A stretch of DNA of 64,000 bases from Linum tenue (Eukaryota; Streptophyta; Magnoliopsida; Malpighiales; Linaceae). Made by a program: the position numbers and the translations under genes. Of this stretch, positions 28,394 to 39,183 are shown one piece after another. Below the pieces are notes generated by a model that did not search any database, was not told the origin of the DNA, and worked only from the letters and a program-made list of their open reading frames with translations. Numbering within the stretch: position 1 is the stretch's first letter; each line of letters begins with the position of its first letter. The stretch lies in NCBI GenBank assembly GCA_946122785.1, contig CAMGYJ010000011.1, forward strand, positions 6,510,001 to 6,574,000, given 5' to 3'.

Positions 28394-28684
28394 CAGGGAT
28401 GACAAAAATATTCATAATCGTTGATATCCGCCCGAATCTGATCTAATTGGGTAGAGTAAATCTCGAACCCGAAGGACTTTAAGTGGGTTTTAATATTGTG
28501 GGCAATGAGTGGACATGATTTTCTCACTATCCAACCCGAACCCGCCGATTATACACATGCATATGTATTTTGTCTAGAAATAATAATTATTTTTCTCTAG
28601 CATATTTTATATTTATCATATAAATATAATATTTTCATGAAATTGTGTTATTTTAATTGATTTTCTTCATTCTAGTGAATTATT
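28394..28684. mobile_element. Left arm of an interrupted hAT element
   Basis: Begins CAGGGATGACAAAAAT. It matches, in reverse complement, the right part of the intact element 16553-17113, including the ATACACATGCATATGTAT region and CATTCTAGTGAAT. It stops at the LTR element at 28685 and resumes at 36560. Confidence 0.88.
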
Positions 28685-30335
28685 TGTTGGGAGAAAAGCT
28701 TCTCATCAGCAATATAGTTTTCACTGTGTGTGAGCTAGGGTGTGTTGCAGCTCTCAAACTAGTCAAATCATTTAGACTAAACTCTCATAAGAAGATGATT
28801 GTTGTCGATCTTAGAAAACCTGGAAATGACACTTCAGTTTAGTGATTTATCCTTAAACTGTGAAATGTTGTTTGCTGAATTAGCAAGTGCAAGAGGAGCC
28901 AAAACTACTGAGAATTAGGTGAAGCTATGTGATTTGGTGTTTGGCTTGGTAAAGCTTGAAACGAGCAAACTCAGTTTAGTGATTAACTCTTAAATTATGG
29001 AATTGTCTCACGGTGTTGAACATGGTTGAATGATGCAACATGTTTTTTGCCAATCTCGATTCAAGCATAAAAATGGTCATAAGAGTGGGTAACTTAATTG
29101 GTAATAAGAATTTGGAACTAATGCTTTGACTGAGGAATGCAGGAAAGGAAACTTGCCTACTTCACAGGACCAAGCTGAGAAAGAAGTTAACTGGTGGTGT
29201 CACTTCTCCTGGCGGTACAATGAATTGGCTATCACTACCTTGATGCTCAAGATAATTGGAAGTGGAAGAAGCCGGTACAACTTCATTCCATCAAAAGAAG
29301 TAACCTTCCTTTTTGGGTGGAATCACAATTAATCAGATGCTCTCACAAAAGGAAAACCCAACGGGAAAATGAAAAGATTGAGAAGCAAGGAGCTTACCAT
29401 TTCCAAGGAGATTCATGATCACACCAACAAGGCAAGTCGATTCAAATGCAACAGCCAAAAGCTTCAATATAAAAGGAGTCTTGCAATAGCTACAGGAGGC
29501 AACTTTTCCGGGAAAATCAATACTACGAAGAGAGCAAAGGGTATCTGTTGTGGGTAGTTTGATAGGAAAAGGGTTCCAGCCATCGGGGAGATAGCTTGGG
29601 TTCAGTATTGGGGAAATACTGGGTTGTTGATCGGCGGGGAGTTGATCAACAGGATTAGAATTTGTTCGATTGGCCGGGGAGGTTGATCGAGTGTTACTCT
29701 GTACTCAACGAGCGTCAAGTTATATCCTTAGTAGATCGTCGGAGATCACACGATCGTGAATCTCCGACCGTGGAGTAGTCAGTGTTAAGTATTTTTCTCA
29801 ACACTGGAAACCACGTAAAAATTCCCTGTGTCCTAGTCTATTTTCAGCTTTGATTCTTAGTGCACTTAGTTCGTGTGCTCTGTTCTTGTGGTGCTCTGTT
29901 TTTTCTGTCTTTTAATTGCAGGGGTGACTGGTTGATCGAAGAAGAAGAAGAGCAGGCCGCCGATTAGTAAACCGCTGAGTTCGTAACTTTGTTGGGCAGG
30001 TCGAAGGAATAAGAAGACTGAAATCTGTTTGGGTTTATTTGGTTTTAATATAAGCTAACATTTGATCTTGTGGGCTGCTTAGTTGCGTGCCCGTTCAAAT
30101 CATTTGGGCCTAAGTGAAATAATTATTCTCAAGCCCATCACATCTTCTCATTTTGGCAAACACTAGCTTGCAAAGCAGATTGACGCTTTGTCGATCAAAA
30201 TCCTCTTTTCGTTGAACTTCTCACTTGTTCTTGCCACGAGAGTTTGCCTGGGTTTTTGCAGATAGCGTCATCTACGAAAGGTCAGAGGAATTGAATAGAA
30301 AAGCAGGGATTCGTCTCGCGCTCGACGCACCAACA
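28685..30335 (+). repeat. 5' LTR, 1651 bp
   Basis: Starts TGTTGGGAGAAAAG and ends GACGCACCAACA, the canonical TG...CA. TATAAAA at 29468-29474 is the likely promoter of the element. Two short open frames (29126-29332, 29369-29557) recur in the other LTR but show no protein motif. Confidence 0.94.
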
Positions 30336-30337
30336 CG

Positions 30338-30350
30338 TGGTATAAGAGCC
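30338..30350 (+). other. Primer-binding site, initiator Met-tRNA type
   Basis: TGGTATAAGAGCC lies two bases after the 5' LTR. It differs at one position from the usual plant copia site TGGTATCAGAGCC. Confidence 0.85.
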
Positions 30351-30392
30351 CGGTTCCGTTGAATTAGGTTTAACAACCTCCGGAGAAGCATA

Positions 30393-31982
30393 ATGGCGTC
30401 GACGTCGGCAAACAACGGTGACCTCTTTCTCAGTGACGTATTCTCGTTAAATCGGCCGCCGCGATTTGAAGGAGTTCATTATGGGTATTGGAAGGACAGG
30501 ATGAGAGTCTTCTTTCTCTCGTATGATCCAGAACTCTGGACTATTGTACAAGACGGTCCCTACGAAGTGAAGTCAGCCACAGGGAAGTGGACAAAGGATG
30601 AAAAACAAAAGCTTCAACAGAATTCACGAGCAACCAATATCCTGTATTGCTCTTTAGGACGAGAAGAGTATTATCGTATCTCTAACTGCAAGACAGCGAA
30701 GGAGATTTGGGATAGTCTCCAATTTAGGCACAAAGCTATGGAACAGTCAAGGAATTTGGCTGAATATGAAATCAACAGTTTGATTGGGTCAGTTATCTCT
30801 CACAAGGAAATTTTCAGAGAAAAGGACAGTGATTGTCAAACTTGCTTTACGGCAGTTGCAGACATAGCGAACGATGATTTTGAGCATATGAATGATGAAG
30901 AGTTAGTCATGTTCAAAGAACGTATCAACAGCCTGCTTCGAGTTAGAAACGAACGAAGGAACCCTGTAAACAGAAGCAAGGCAACAAAATCTGAAGTTCA
31001 AGATCAAGGGTCTTCAAAGCTAAAACAATACAATCAAAGTGTGACGACAACAAGTCAGAATCAATCTACGTGCTTCATCGGTAGGAGACAAGAAATTTTT
31101 AAATCCGAGTGTCTCCAACTAAGTAGTGAGAAAACAAAAGTGGCCACATGGAGCTGTAGTGAGGTTGGAAGCGAGGACGAGGATGAAGATGGACATGAAG
31201 CATACATGGCAATTGCCCTCACTAAAGAAGAACCTGAACAGCTAGTATCCAAGAAGGTTCATCGAGGTTCGAGCGAGGTAAATAATTCTGAAATCTCTGA
31301 CTTCGAATACTATAGTGATGATGATCAGATGATAACAACCATTAGGGATATCCAGGTCGAATTTGGTAATGTTAAGCAAAAACATATCAAGCTGAAATTG
31401 GATCTTGAGATAATGACTACAGAATGCAACAAGCTGAACATGGAAAATCAACTTCTATGTGAGAAGTTAGAGGATTGTAATAACAAAATTAGAAGTTTAG
31501 AATCAGAACTTATAAAGATTAAGGAATAAAATCTTGTTCTAAAAGAGAGGATGATCAAGTCTGGATCTACAAATGAAAATCCAAAATGTAATGATGTTGT
31601 CGAAAAACACGTGCATACATCCTGTAAACAAAATAGAAGTAGTAAATCGAAATCTATATCTAGCCCTTCACAGGATAAATGTGGTTCTCAAACTGAATGC
31701 TTTTATTGTCATCAAATGGGTCATCTAAAAAGAGATTGCAAGAAAAGATTAGCTGCTGAATTTAGACTAAAAACAATGAGATGTTTTCATTGTGATGAAT
31801 TAGGACATACACAGAGTTACTGCAAGTTTAATCCTTTAAGAAAAACCTATCAGAAAAGGAAAACTTGCTATACTTGTCATAAACTTGGTCACTTGAGTTT
31901 TAACTGTCATTTTAAGCAATCTGATTTCCTAGAAAAGAATCGAAAGGAACCCAAGCTAGTCTGGGTTCGCAAAACAACATAA
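30393..31982 (+). pseudogene. gag-like polyprotein with one in-frame stop
   Basis: The first frame (30393-31529, 378 codons) ends at TAA 31527-31529. The same frame stays open to 31982, so the whole is a 530-codon gag with a single stop. Residues about 20-110 (RPPRFEGVHYGYWKDRMRVF, then KEIWDSL) match the DUF4219/UBN2 gag region of copia elements. The usual middle of UBN2 seems shortened before LIGSVISHKE. After the stop come three CX2CX4HX4C zinc knuckles (CFYCHQMGHLKRDC, CFHCDELGHTQSYC, CYTCHKLGHLSFNC). Gag forms the particle and binds element RNA. Termination at the stop would remove all three knuckles. Readthrough or a recent mutation are both possible. Confidence 0.85.
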
Positions 31983-34890
31983 TTGTTAAGTGTGTAGGTT
32001 TGTTCCCAAGTGAGCATGGGAACAATCAGATGAGCTTTCGAAATTGGTGCTCACTTAAGATGAAAGGTAACAATTAGATGTTTGCTAGTCTTAAGACAGG
32101 TAAGACTTTTGGCAATATTGCGTGGTTTGAAATCTCAGGATTAGAAGATGATAGTAAACATCGTAAGTCTTCTACAATCGAAGTTCATACAGTAGATTAA
32201 GCTAAAACTGTGGATATTGATAAAGTAAATTGACTGCAGTTAAAAATGGATTGGATTAGTCAGTGGTAGAAAGTGTCTATTGACTTACTAGTATAGTGCT
32301 AGAATCTATAGGTGACTTGTCCTGTGATTGATCTATGGACAAGAAATAGAAGGGCGATTGTGTCTGCTTTCATGATTTTCCACTGCCTATGCATAAAAAG
32401 GTCTTCACAGGGTGATAGGGAAGAAAGAACAAATTAGTGTAGCAGTACTTGTATGAGAACTAGAACAAGACATTTAAAACGGCTAATGAGTCATATCTTA
32501 TTGAGATAGATATTTGGTCTCTCAACTGTTATTTCTTGTGGGTATCCAAGGCAACCTGGATCCCAAAACAATCTGTGTCTGTTTTGCAGGACAGCGGAAT
32601 CTTGAGTACATGATTGATAAATGAAAAGTAGTAATTACTAAAGAAAATCTTGATCCCTCTTATGTCTTAACAAGACAACATTATTACACATGTCTCATCT
32701 CAAGTTGGTCGGTTGTGGGTTTATTTTCTCAGATGTTATGACCACAGCTACTTAAACCTTCTGGTTTTTGACATTTATAGTAGATAATGTCCAATCATAC
32801 TTGAATCTATTCCAAGAAGGAAGAGTGGTTAGAAACTTTATTCATCATAGAGTCTGAACTGTGCATAATTAGTTGTCAATGTAATTGCTTTGCATGACAT
32901 ATGAGCCTCTGTGACTTGAAGTTGTTGAACTAGGAGCTAGCTTATACTTGTTTAGTGCAATGATGACTTGATGAGAGAACCAGAAGTTCCTGAATGAGTT
33001 TGAACTGGTGGTTCTATTTTGTATCCACTGGTCGTAGGATTAGCCATCAGTCCGAGTAACTCACGGCACAAGGGTCTAAAAGTAATAGTTGAAAAGAAGC
33101 TAGCTAATCAGGTTTTGACTTACTAGTTGAACACCCACAGTCTGTACAAATATCAGTGATCTCGGGCTGCCAGTACAATGGGTTTTTAAAATGGTGAAAT
33201 GTTGCACTATCTCATTCTGTGGAATTTGAAATCTACTGTCAATCCCTGATAGTATGGTTGTTGTTCTAAACTAGAAACGCATGTCCTTCAGGTTAGTTCA
33301 ATTCTTGTTCACCTAATATTGAATCTGACAGTGTGGCCTGCTAGATCCTTAATCAGATTAAGTCAATTGAATCAGTGGTCTTAATATCTCAGGAAATAGT
33401 CTGAGTTCCTAAGATTCCTTTCAAAAGGGACTCTTAAGGTACAAGGATATATTAATGTTATTACTGACCATTCTCTTTCTAAGCAAACCGAGACAATTGC
33501 AAAAGCAAGGAAGATGGAAACATAAATCATGAAAAGACAAATTTCAGTCTGTGTCCTCTGAATCTGCAGACACTGCCTCAAGCAGTAAGTATCAGCATCA
33601 TACATAACTCAGGCAAAGGTATGTTTTCTTCCACTATCCAAAGTCACTTCAGGTGAGTTCTACTTCTCCTTACTCAATATTGATTTATTTAGCTCACTCA
33701 CTTGGAAGGTCATAGGTAGAACCATGATTATTGACTTTCGATGACCTAAAGTCTTCCAAGTAGAATATGTATGTACATCTTTCTGAAACCTCAATTAGAC
33801 CAGGTAATGGATAGAATGTCTTATGATGTGTGGAAGGGTAAAAGGACAAAACAACACTGATCTTAAACCTGTTGTTGACAAGTGTTTCTCTTATAGGAAA
33901 GGTTTTTTTTTCTCCGAAACATTGGTTACTGTGTTAGATGAGTCAATGGTTTTCGCTTGTTTTCACAGAAGTAAGCGTTAAATCGCCAGTTGATATCACA
34001 GATATAACATGAGTAATCTGTCTTGTGCTTACACGGCTAAGCACTATCTTCAGAGCTCGTTGCTAATGATCAGCCTCTCATACTATAAACGACTATATGT
34101 TTGATGTGGGGACTGAACTTTCGTTAGAACTTAAGAATCAAAGGGTCGAGTTCAGTATGTAGACATCTGATAAATGCTTGCTATCAAATCATCAGTTATA
34201 TATGATCTTAGGAAGTGTGCAAGGTAAGTATCTCTTACAATTATCTTGTATATGAACGATTATTACTGCCTGGGATCATGCTAGAAAGGGTGTCACATGT
34301 TACATCATGTGGTTGGTGTTACTGCTTATGCTTGATAATTATACTTGATACAACTTGATCACAGGTTCACTTATGTGTTATATGTCTTATCTTGTGAAGT
34401 TACTCGGTGCCTTCTGTATATGTTGGATTAAGGTAGAAGGGTTGGTTAAGGGGGAGAACGGTATGGATTTTGTAAGTGATCACTTAGTCTGTTTCATAAG
34501 TGTCATGGATCTGGAAAATTTCCTAATCTCAGGCCTTCTCTTTGATTAAAAATCAAGGGGGGAGATATAAGCATGTGTCAGTCCCGGGTTTAGTTACATT
34601 GAGTAGCAGCTCTACTTATATGTGATTTTCATCAAAGAGGTGCTACATTCTCTTGTACACCATTATGTCTATAACTCAGGGGGAGCAATCTAAGTGCTCG
34701 AGACTTTTGACCAAAGAGGGGGATCTTGCCATATAAAGAATATCAACTAGAACATAGGGGGAGTAATCTTAAGTGATCAATTTAAAGTGGTTAATGATTT
34801 TGAGTCTATAAGGGTTTGGTTATACTGATCACCTGCTGGTAATTTTGTCGGGACTTGCATAAGTCATATCAGAGTCATTATTGCTAATGA
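31983..34890 (+). other. Non-coding interior of the LTR element
   Basis: 2.9 kb with no long frame. A short stretch near 32535-32570 reads WVSKATWIPK, a sequence like that seen just after gag knuckles in full-length elements, so the region is partly decayed gag-pol sequence. Five GGGGGA purine tracts occur between about 34556 and 34903. Confidence 0.6.
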
Positions 34891-34896
34891 AAATCT

Positions 34897-34907
34897 TAGG
34901 GGGAGAT
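34897..34907 (+). other. Polypurine tract next to the 3' LTR
   Basis: TTAGGGGGAGAT immediately precedes TGTTGGG of the 3' LTR, in the position of the plus-strand priming site. Confidence 0.8.
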
Positions 34908-36559
34908 TGTTGGGAGAAAAGCTTCTCATCAGCAATATAGTTTTCACTGTGTGTGAGCTAGGGTGTGTTGCAGCTCTCAAACTAGTCAAATCATTTAGAC
35001 TAAACTCTCATAAGAAGATGATTGTTGTCGATCTTAGAAAACCTGGAAATGACACTTCAGTTTAGTGATTTATCCTTAAACTGTGAAATGTTGTTTGCTG
35101 AATTAGCAAGTGCAAGAGGAGCCAAAACTAATGAGAATTAGGTGAAGCTATGTGATTTGGTGTTTGGCTTGGTAAAGCTTGAAACGAGCAAACTCAGTTT
35201 AGTGATTAAATCTTAAACTATGGAATTGTCTCACGGTGTTGAACATGGTTGAATGATGCAGCATGTTTTTTGCCAATCTCGATTCAAGCATAAAAATGGT
35301 CATAAGAGTGGGTAACTTAATTGGTAATAAGAATTTGGAACTAATGCTTTGACTGAGGAATGCAGGAAAGGAAACTTGCCTACTTTACAGGACCAAGCTG
35401 AGAAAGAAGTTAACTGGTGGTGTCACTTCTCCTGGCGGTACAATGAATTGGCTATCACTACCTTGATGCTCAAGATAATTGGAAGTGGAAGAAGCCGGTA
35501 CAACTTCATTCCATCAAAAGAAGTAACCTTCCTTTTTGGGTGGAATCACAATTAATCAGATGCTCTCACAAAAGGAAAACCCAACGGGAAAATGAAAAGA
35601 TTGAGAAGCAAGGAGCTTACCATTTCCAAGGAGATTCATGATCACACCAACAAGGCAAGTCGATTCAAATGCAACAGCCAAAAGCTTCAATATAAAAGGA
35701 GTCTTGCAATAGCTACAGGAGGCAACTTTTCCGGGAAAATCAATACTACGAAGAGAGCAAAGGGTATCTGCTGTGGGTAGTTTGATAGGAAAAGGGTTCC
35801 AGCCATCGGGGAGATAGCTTGGGTTCAGTATTGGGGAAATACTGGGTTGTTGATCGGCGGGGAGTTGATCAACAGGATTAGAATTTGTTCGATTGGCCGG
35901 GGAGGTTGATCGAGTGTTACTCTGTACTCAACGAGCGTCAAGTTATATCCTTAGTAGATCGTCGGAGATCACACGATCGTGAATCTCCGACCGTGGAGTA
36001 GTCAGTGTTAAGTATTTTTCTCAACACTGGAAACCACGTAAAAATTCCCTGTGTCCTAGTCTATTTTCAGCTTTGATTCTTAGTGCACTTAGTTCGTGTG
36101 CTCTGTTCTTGTGGTGCTCTGTTTTTTTCTGTCTTTTAATTGCAGGGGTGACTGGTTGATCGAAGAAGAAGAAGAGCAGGCCGCCGATTAGTAAACCGCT
36201 GAGTTTGTAACTTTGTTGGGCAGGTCGAAGGAATAAGAAGACTGAAATCTGTTTGGGTTTATTTGGTTTTAATATAAGCTAACATTTGATCTTGTGGGCT
36301 GCTTAGTTGCGTGTCCGTTCAAATCATTTGGGCCTAAGTGAAATAATTATTCTCAAGCCCATCACATCTTCTCATTTTGGCAAACACTAGCTTGCAAAGC
36401 AGATTGACGCTTTTTCGATCAAAATCCTCTTTTCGTTGAACTTCTCACTTGTTCTTGCCACGAGAGTTTGCCTGGGTTTTTGCAGATAGCGTCATCTACG
36501 AAAGGTCAGAGGAATTGAATAGAAAAGCAGGGATTCGTCTCGCGATCGACGCACCAACA
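34908..36559 (+). repeat. 3' LTR, 1652 bp
   Basis: Near-identical to 28685-30335. TATAAAA is at 35691-35697. Ends CACCAACA and is followed by the TSD TTATT. Confidence 0.94.
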
Positions 36560-36564
36560 TTATT

Positions 36565-36719
36565 GTCGTATTTTTCCTCTTACGTACTGTGATTATGCGT
36601 GTGAATGTTAACATATTGGTTGGACTAAATTATTATCCATGGATAACCGTGGATACCCGAAACCCGAACGGATATGAGCATGGTTTTAATTTTCTACCCG
36701 TTTATCGTGTGGGTATGGG
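36565..36719. mobile_element. Middle part of the interrupted hAT element
   Basis: Continues the element of 28394-28684 after the LTR insertion. It matches the reverse complement of about 16625-16800, including GTGTGAATGTTAACATATTG and ATCCATGGATAACCGTGGAT. It is interrupted again at 36720 and its end reappears at 37956-38032. Confidence 0.85.
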
Positions 36720-37955
36720 CAAAGCAGTCAAAATAGGAATTTACGTAAAATCGAAAAATGGGGATAAAATCGGAATCGTAAAATCGTAGGATTGTAAGGT
36801 TCATATAAAATGAAGACGGAATAATATTAGTAAGGAAAATCATGAATAACACAAAACCATATAACACTTACAATGATAATTTTTCAAAGTTAATGTTCCA
36901 ATTTATCAAGATTAATGTTAAGAGGTGGCGAATCGATGATGATTAATACGTTGATGTGAATTGATTATTAGTCAATGGTGGTTAGTGTGAGCAGTGGCCG
37001 AGCCAGCATTTCAAACCACCATGTCCTCTTTTCATAATATAAATATATAAATATTTAATTAAAAATAATTAATTTTTCATAATTTCCTGTCCTCTTTTCA
37101 TAATATAAATATTTAATTAGAAATTATCTAATAAAAAATAATTAAATTGGCATAATTCATTCATAGATTAAAAATAACCGACTATATAATCATTGTTTTA
37201 TAAACAACCACGAAGAGATTTCATATTGTGAAAGAAACGCAAAAACATTCGTCATCTACACTATTAAATAAGTCTTTTTCAATTTATCTCACTAAATTAG
37301 CATTAGCAAATGGTCGCCAAATCGACTTGGAAACTTGTTCATAATATAACTCAAAGCTGAAAATGCTCTTTTTACATTTGCAGTTGTAATTCGTAGAATC
37401 AAAACTAGTGGAATTGTCGTTGTCGCTAGACAATTTCAGGGTTGTTGGGAAAAAATCAAATAGGCATAAGGAGAAAAAAGATCTTATTAGGTCTTTATTG
37501 CAATTAGAATTCGTTTATAGTATAGTAAATTAATTTTATGTCAATTTATGAATGAGTAATGAGTTGTGTTGGAATGACAAAAATACTCTAATACTACCTA
37601 TAGCCGTTGTTTTCCATCACCAATATACATATACATGGCATATTTTTGTTACTCCGAAATTTACCCCTGTCCCAGGACAAGGCCCAATGGGCCTCCCTCC
37701 GCCTATGAGTGTGAGAGAACTAGATGATGTTGGTGGAGGAGAAGAAAAAAATGCGTGTTTTTCCAAAATCTGGGGAAATAAGTAAAATTGACACATAGAT
37801 TTGAATCATAAAATCGTAAGATTTTAAGGATTTAATCGTGAACATTGTAGGATTTTAAGGTCCACAAATTTTATAGTGAAATTAGAATCGGAATGGGCAA
37901 GTAAAATCGTAAAAGTGTAGGATTTTAGAATTTAAATTGGAATTTGACTATTCTG
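36720..37955. mobile_element. Small nested element with CA..AGTCAAA inverted ends
   Basis: The left end CAAAGCAGTCAAAATAGG pairs with the right end, whose complement begins CAGAATAGTCAAATTCC. The flanking 8-mers GGTATGGG and GATATAAG agree at 5 of 8 positions. Both arms carry repeats of AAAATCGTAGGATT. It sits inside the hAT element and contains another hAT. Confidence 0.65.
36992..37707. mobile_element. Non-autonomous hAT element, 716 bp, perfect TSD
   Basis: Left end CAGTGGCCGAGCC; right end CCTCCGCCTATG. The 8-bp TSD AGTGTGAG lies at 36984-36991 and 37708-37715. AT-rich interior. This is the innermost insertion of the right arm of the stack. Confidence 0.88.
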
Positions 37956-38032
37956 GATATAAGTATGAATTAAACTCGAATTATATTGAGCAGGATAACG
38001 AATATGCACTGTGCGCTCCTAATTCGATCCAT
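37956..38032. mobile_element. Right terminus of the interrupted hAT element
   Basis: ATAACGAATATGCACTGTGCGC through CACATCCCT aligns with the reverse complement of the left end of the intact copy at 16553 (CGCGAATAGCGCATATCC). I could not identify an 8-bp TSD shared with 28386-28393, so its outer flanks may have changed. Confidence 0.65.
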
Positions 38033-38369
38033 TCACATCCCTCTTTAACCAATCAAATGGATATTGTACTGAAGATGACAAAATATGTGTCAATTCTGGC
38101 GGTATAAAATTCTATCAGGAAAGGGGGAAAGTCTGCACGACCGATACAGTGCGGATATATGAATGAATTATGAATGTGTATCTTGAGTGTATCTTGTGGG
38201 TAGATTCTGTGTTGGCCCACTCCCCACTGCGATCCAAAGCAGTATCTTGTGCTGATATATATAATCGAGTGCGACTATTCCAATTTCCAAATCCACCACT
38301 CTGCAGCAGCCGCAGCGAGCGAGCGAGCTCAGGAGAAAGCTGACACGTAAAAGATAGATAGATTAGGAA

Positions 38370-38426
<57 letters not shown>
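38033..38426 (+). promoter_or_regulatory. Promoter-like flank ending in an (AT)n microsatellite
   Basis: GATATATATAATCG near 38250 resembles a TATA box. It is followed by a C-rich then GCGAGCGAGCGAG leader (about 38280-38335), as in a plant 5' UTR, but no start codon or exon follows before the (AT)n run (about 38371-38426) where the MULE begins. The MULE may have inserted in or near the 5' region of a gene; this is inference. Confidence 0.4.
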
Positions 38427-38430
<4 letters not shown>

Positions 38431-39183
38431 AAGGCTAGCGTACGACGGTCGTACGCTGTGCGCCTGTGTTCAAACTTGTTAATAATTTTTAATTAATTAT
38501 AATTAAGTAAAAAATTAAGAATAATTAAAATTACAAGCATACCTATAAATTTATTTCAAAATACTATTTAGTCCCAAATAATATTTTGCTGTCTTTCTGC
38601 TTAAATCAATCATGTAAATTTTCAATTGAACATTTATAGTACCTTCTTTTTGCTATTCATAATTTATAACACCCAAATTTCTTATCATAAATAGATAGTG
38701 TAATTGTTTTCGTTTCTTTAATCAAAATGCATAATATTAATATTGAATGTCACCAAGGGGAAGATTTCAGAATCTGAGATCCCCAATTTTGTTCGTTTCC
38801 CCTCCCTACCCTAGGGTTCTCGATCTCGGCCATGGATGCCCACCAGCTCGCGCCTCTGCATTTGGATGCTAGTCCCGAACCTTCAAGCGAAGGCTCCACC
38901 CCCACCCCGACTCCTGCTCGAGCGAAACTAGGGTTGAATCGGTGCCAAAGAAGCGAAAGGTCGAGGAAGGCAGTGGCGGCAGCGGAGACGAGGTCGCCGA
39001 TGGTGATGGTATAACGGCGGTGGTGAAAAAATATTTCAGTTCAGATGGAAAGAAAACAAATCCCAAGTCAAGCTCCACACCGCTCTTCTATCTTCTTCCC
39101 CTTGTTCTTTCATAGCACGAAAATCCCCAATTATTCTTGATTGCGAGGTCCATAGCTGCGAGCTTTGCTTATAATTTCACTCT
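38427..39183 (+). repeat. Left terminal inverted repeat of the MULE, 757 bp
   Basis: Aligns in reverse with 56480-57236 with few differences, for example CAAAC/CACAC near the end and a small AT-rich variable stretch around 38510. It contains ACCCTAGGGTT just before ATG 38832, similar to telo-box motifs of plant promoters, and an inward-facing copy of the protease first exon (38832 to about 38959). Confidence 0.95.
38832..38959 (+). pseudogene. TIR copy of the protease first exon, left end
   Basis: Same 42 codons as exon 1 of the protease gene, starting MDAHQLAPLHLDASPEPSSE, facing inward. No matching second exon (protein KQKNDDKVEVVNL) was found after it on the + strand, so this start probably drives a different or non-coding transcript. 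An orphan promoter and exon of this kind is expected when a gene begins inside one TIR. Confidence 0.7.

Larger units (their letters stand above)
28685..36559 (+). mobile_element. Copia-type LTR element, gag-bearing and without recognisable pol
   Basis: 7875 bp, bounded by TGTTGGGAG and CACCAACA. The perfect 5-bp TSD TTATT lies at 28680-28684 and 36560-36564. Two LTRs of about 1.65 kb differ at roughly eleven positions plus one T-run length change. The primer-binding site matches initiator Met-tRNA as in Ty1/copia elements. The interior has a gag-like frame with zinc knuckles but nothing recognisable as integrase, reverse transcriptase or RNase H. This layout fits a non-autonomous terminal-repeat element retaining gag (TR-GAG type), presumably mobilised in trans. 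Confidence 0.9.

Noticed and set aside
29126..29557. Two short frames (68 and 62 codons) conserved between both LTRs
   Set aside because: Their conservation follows from LTR identity; no motif or known LTR-encoded protein matches.
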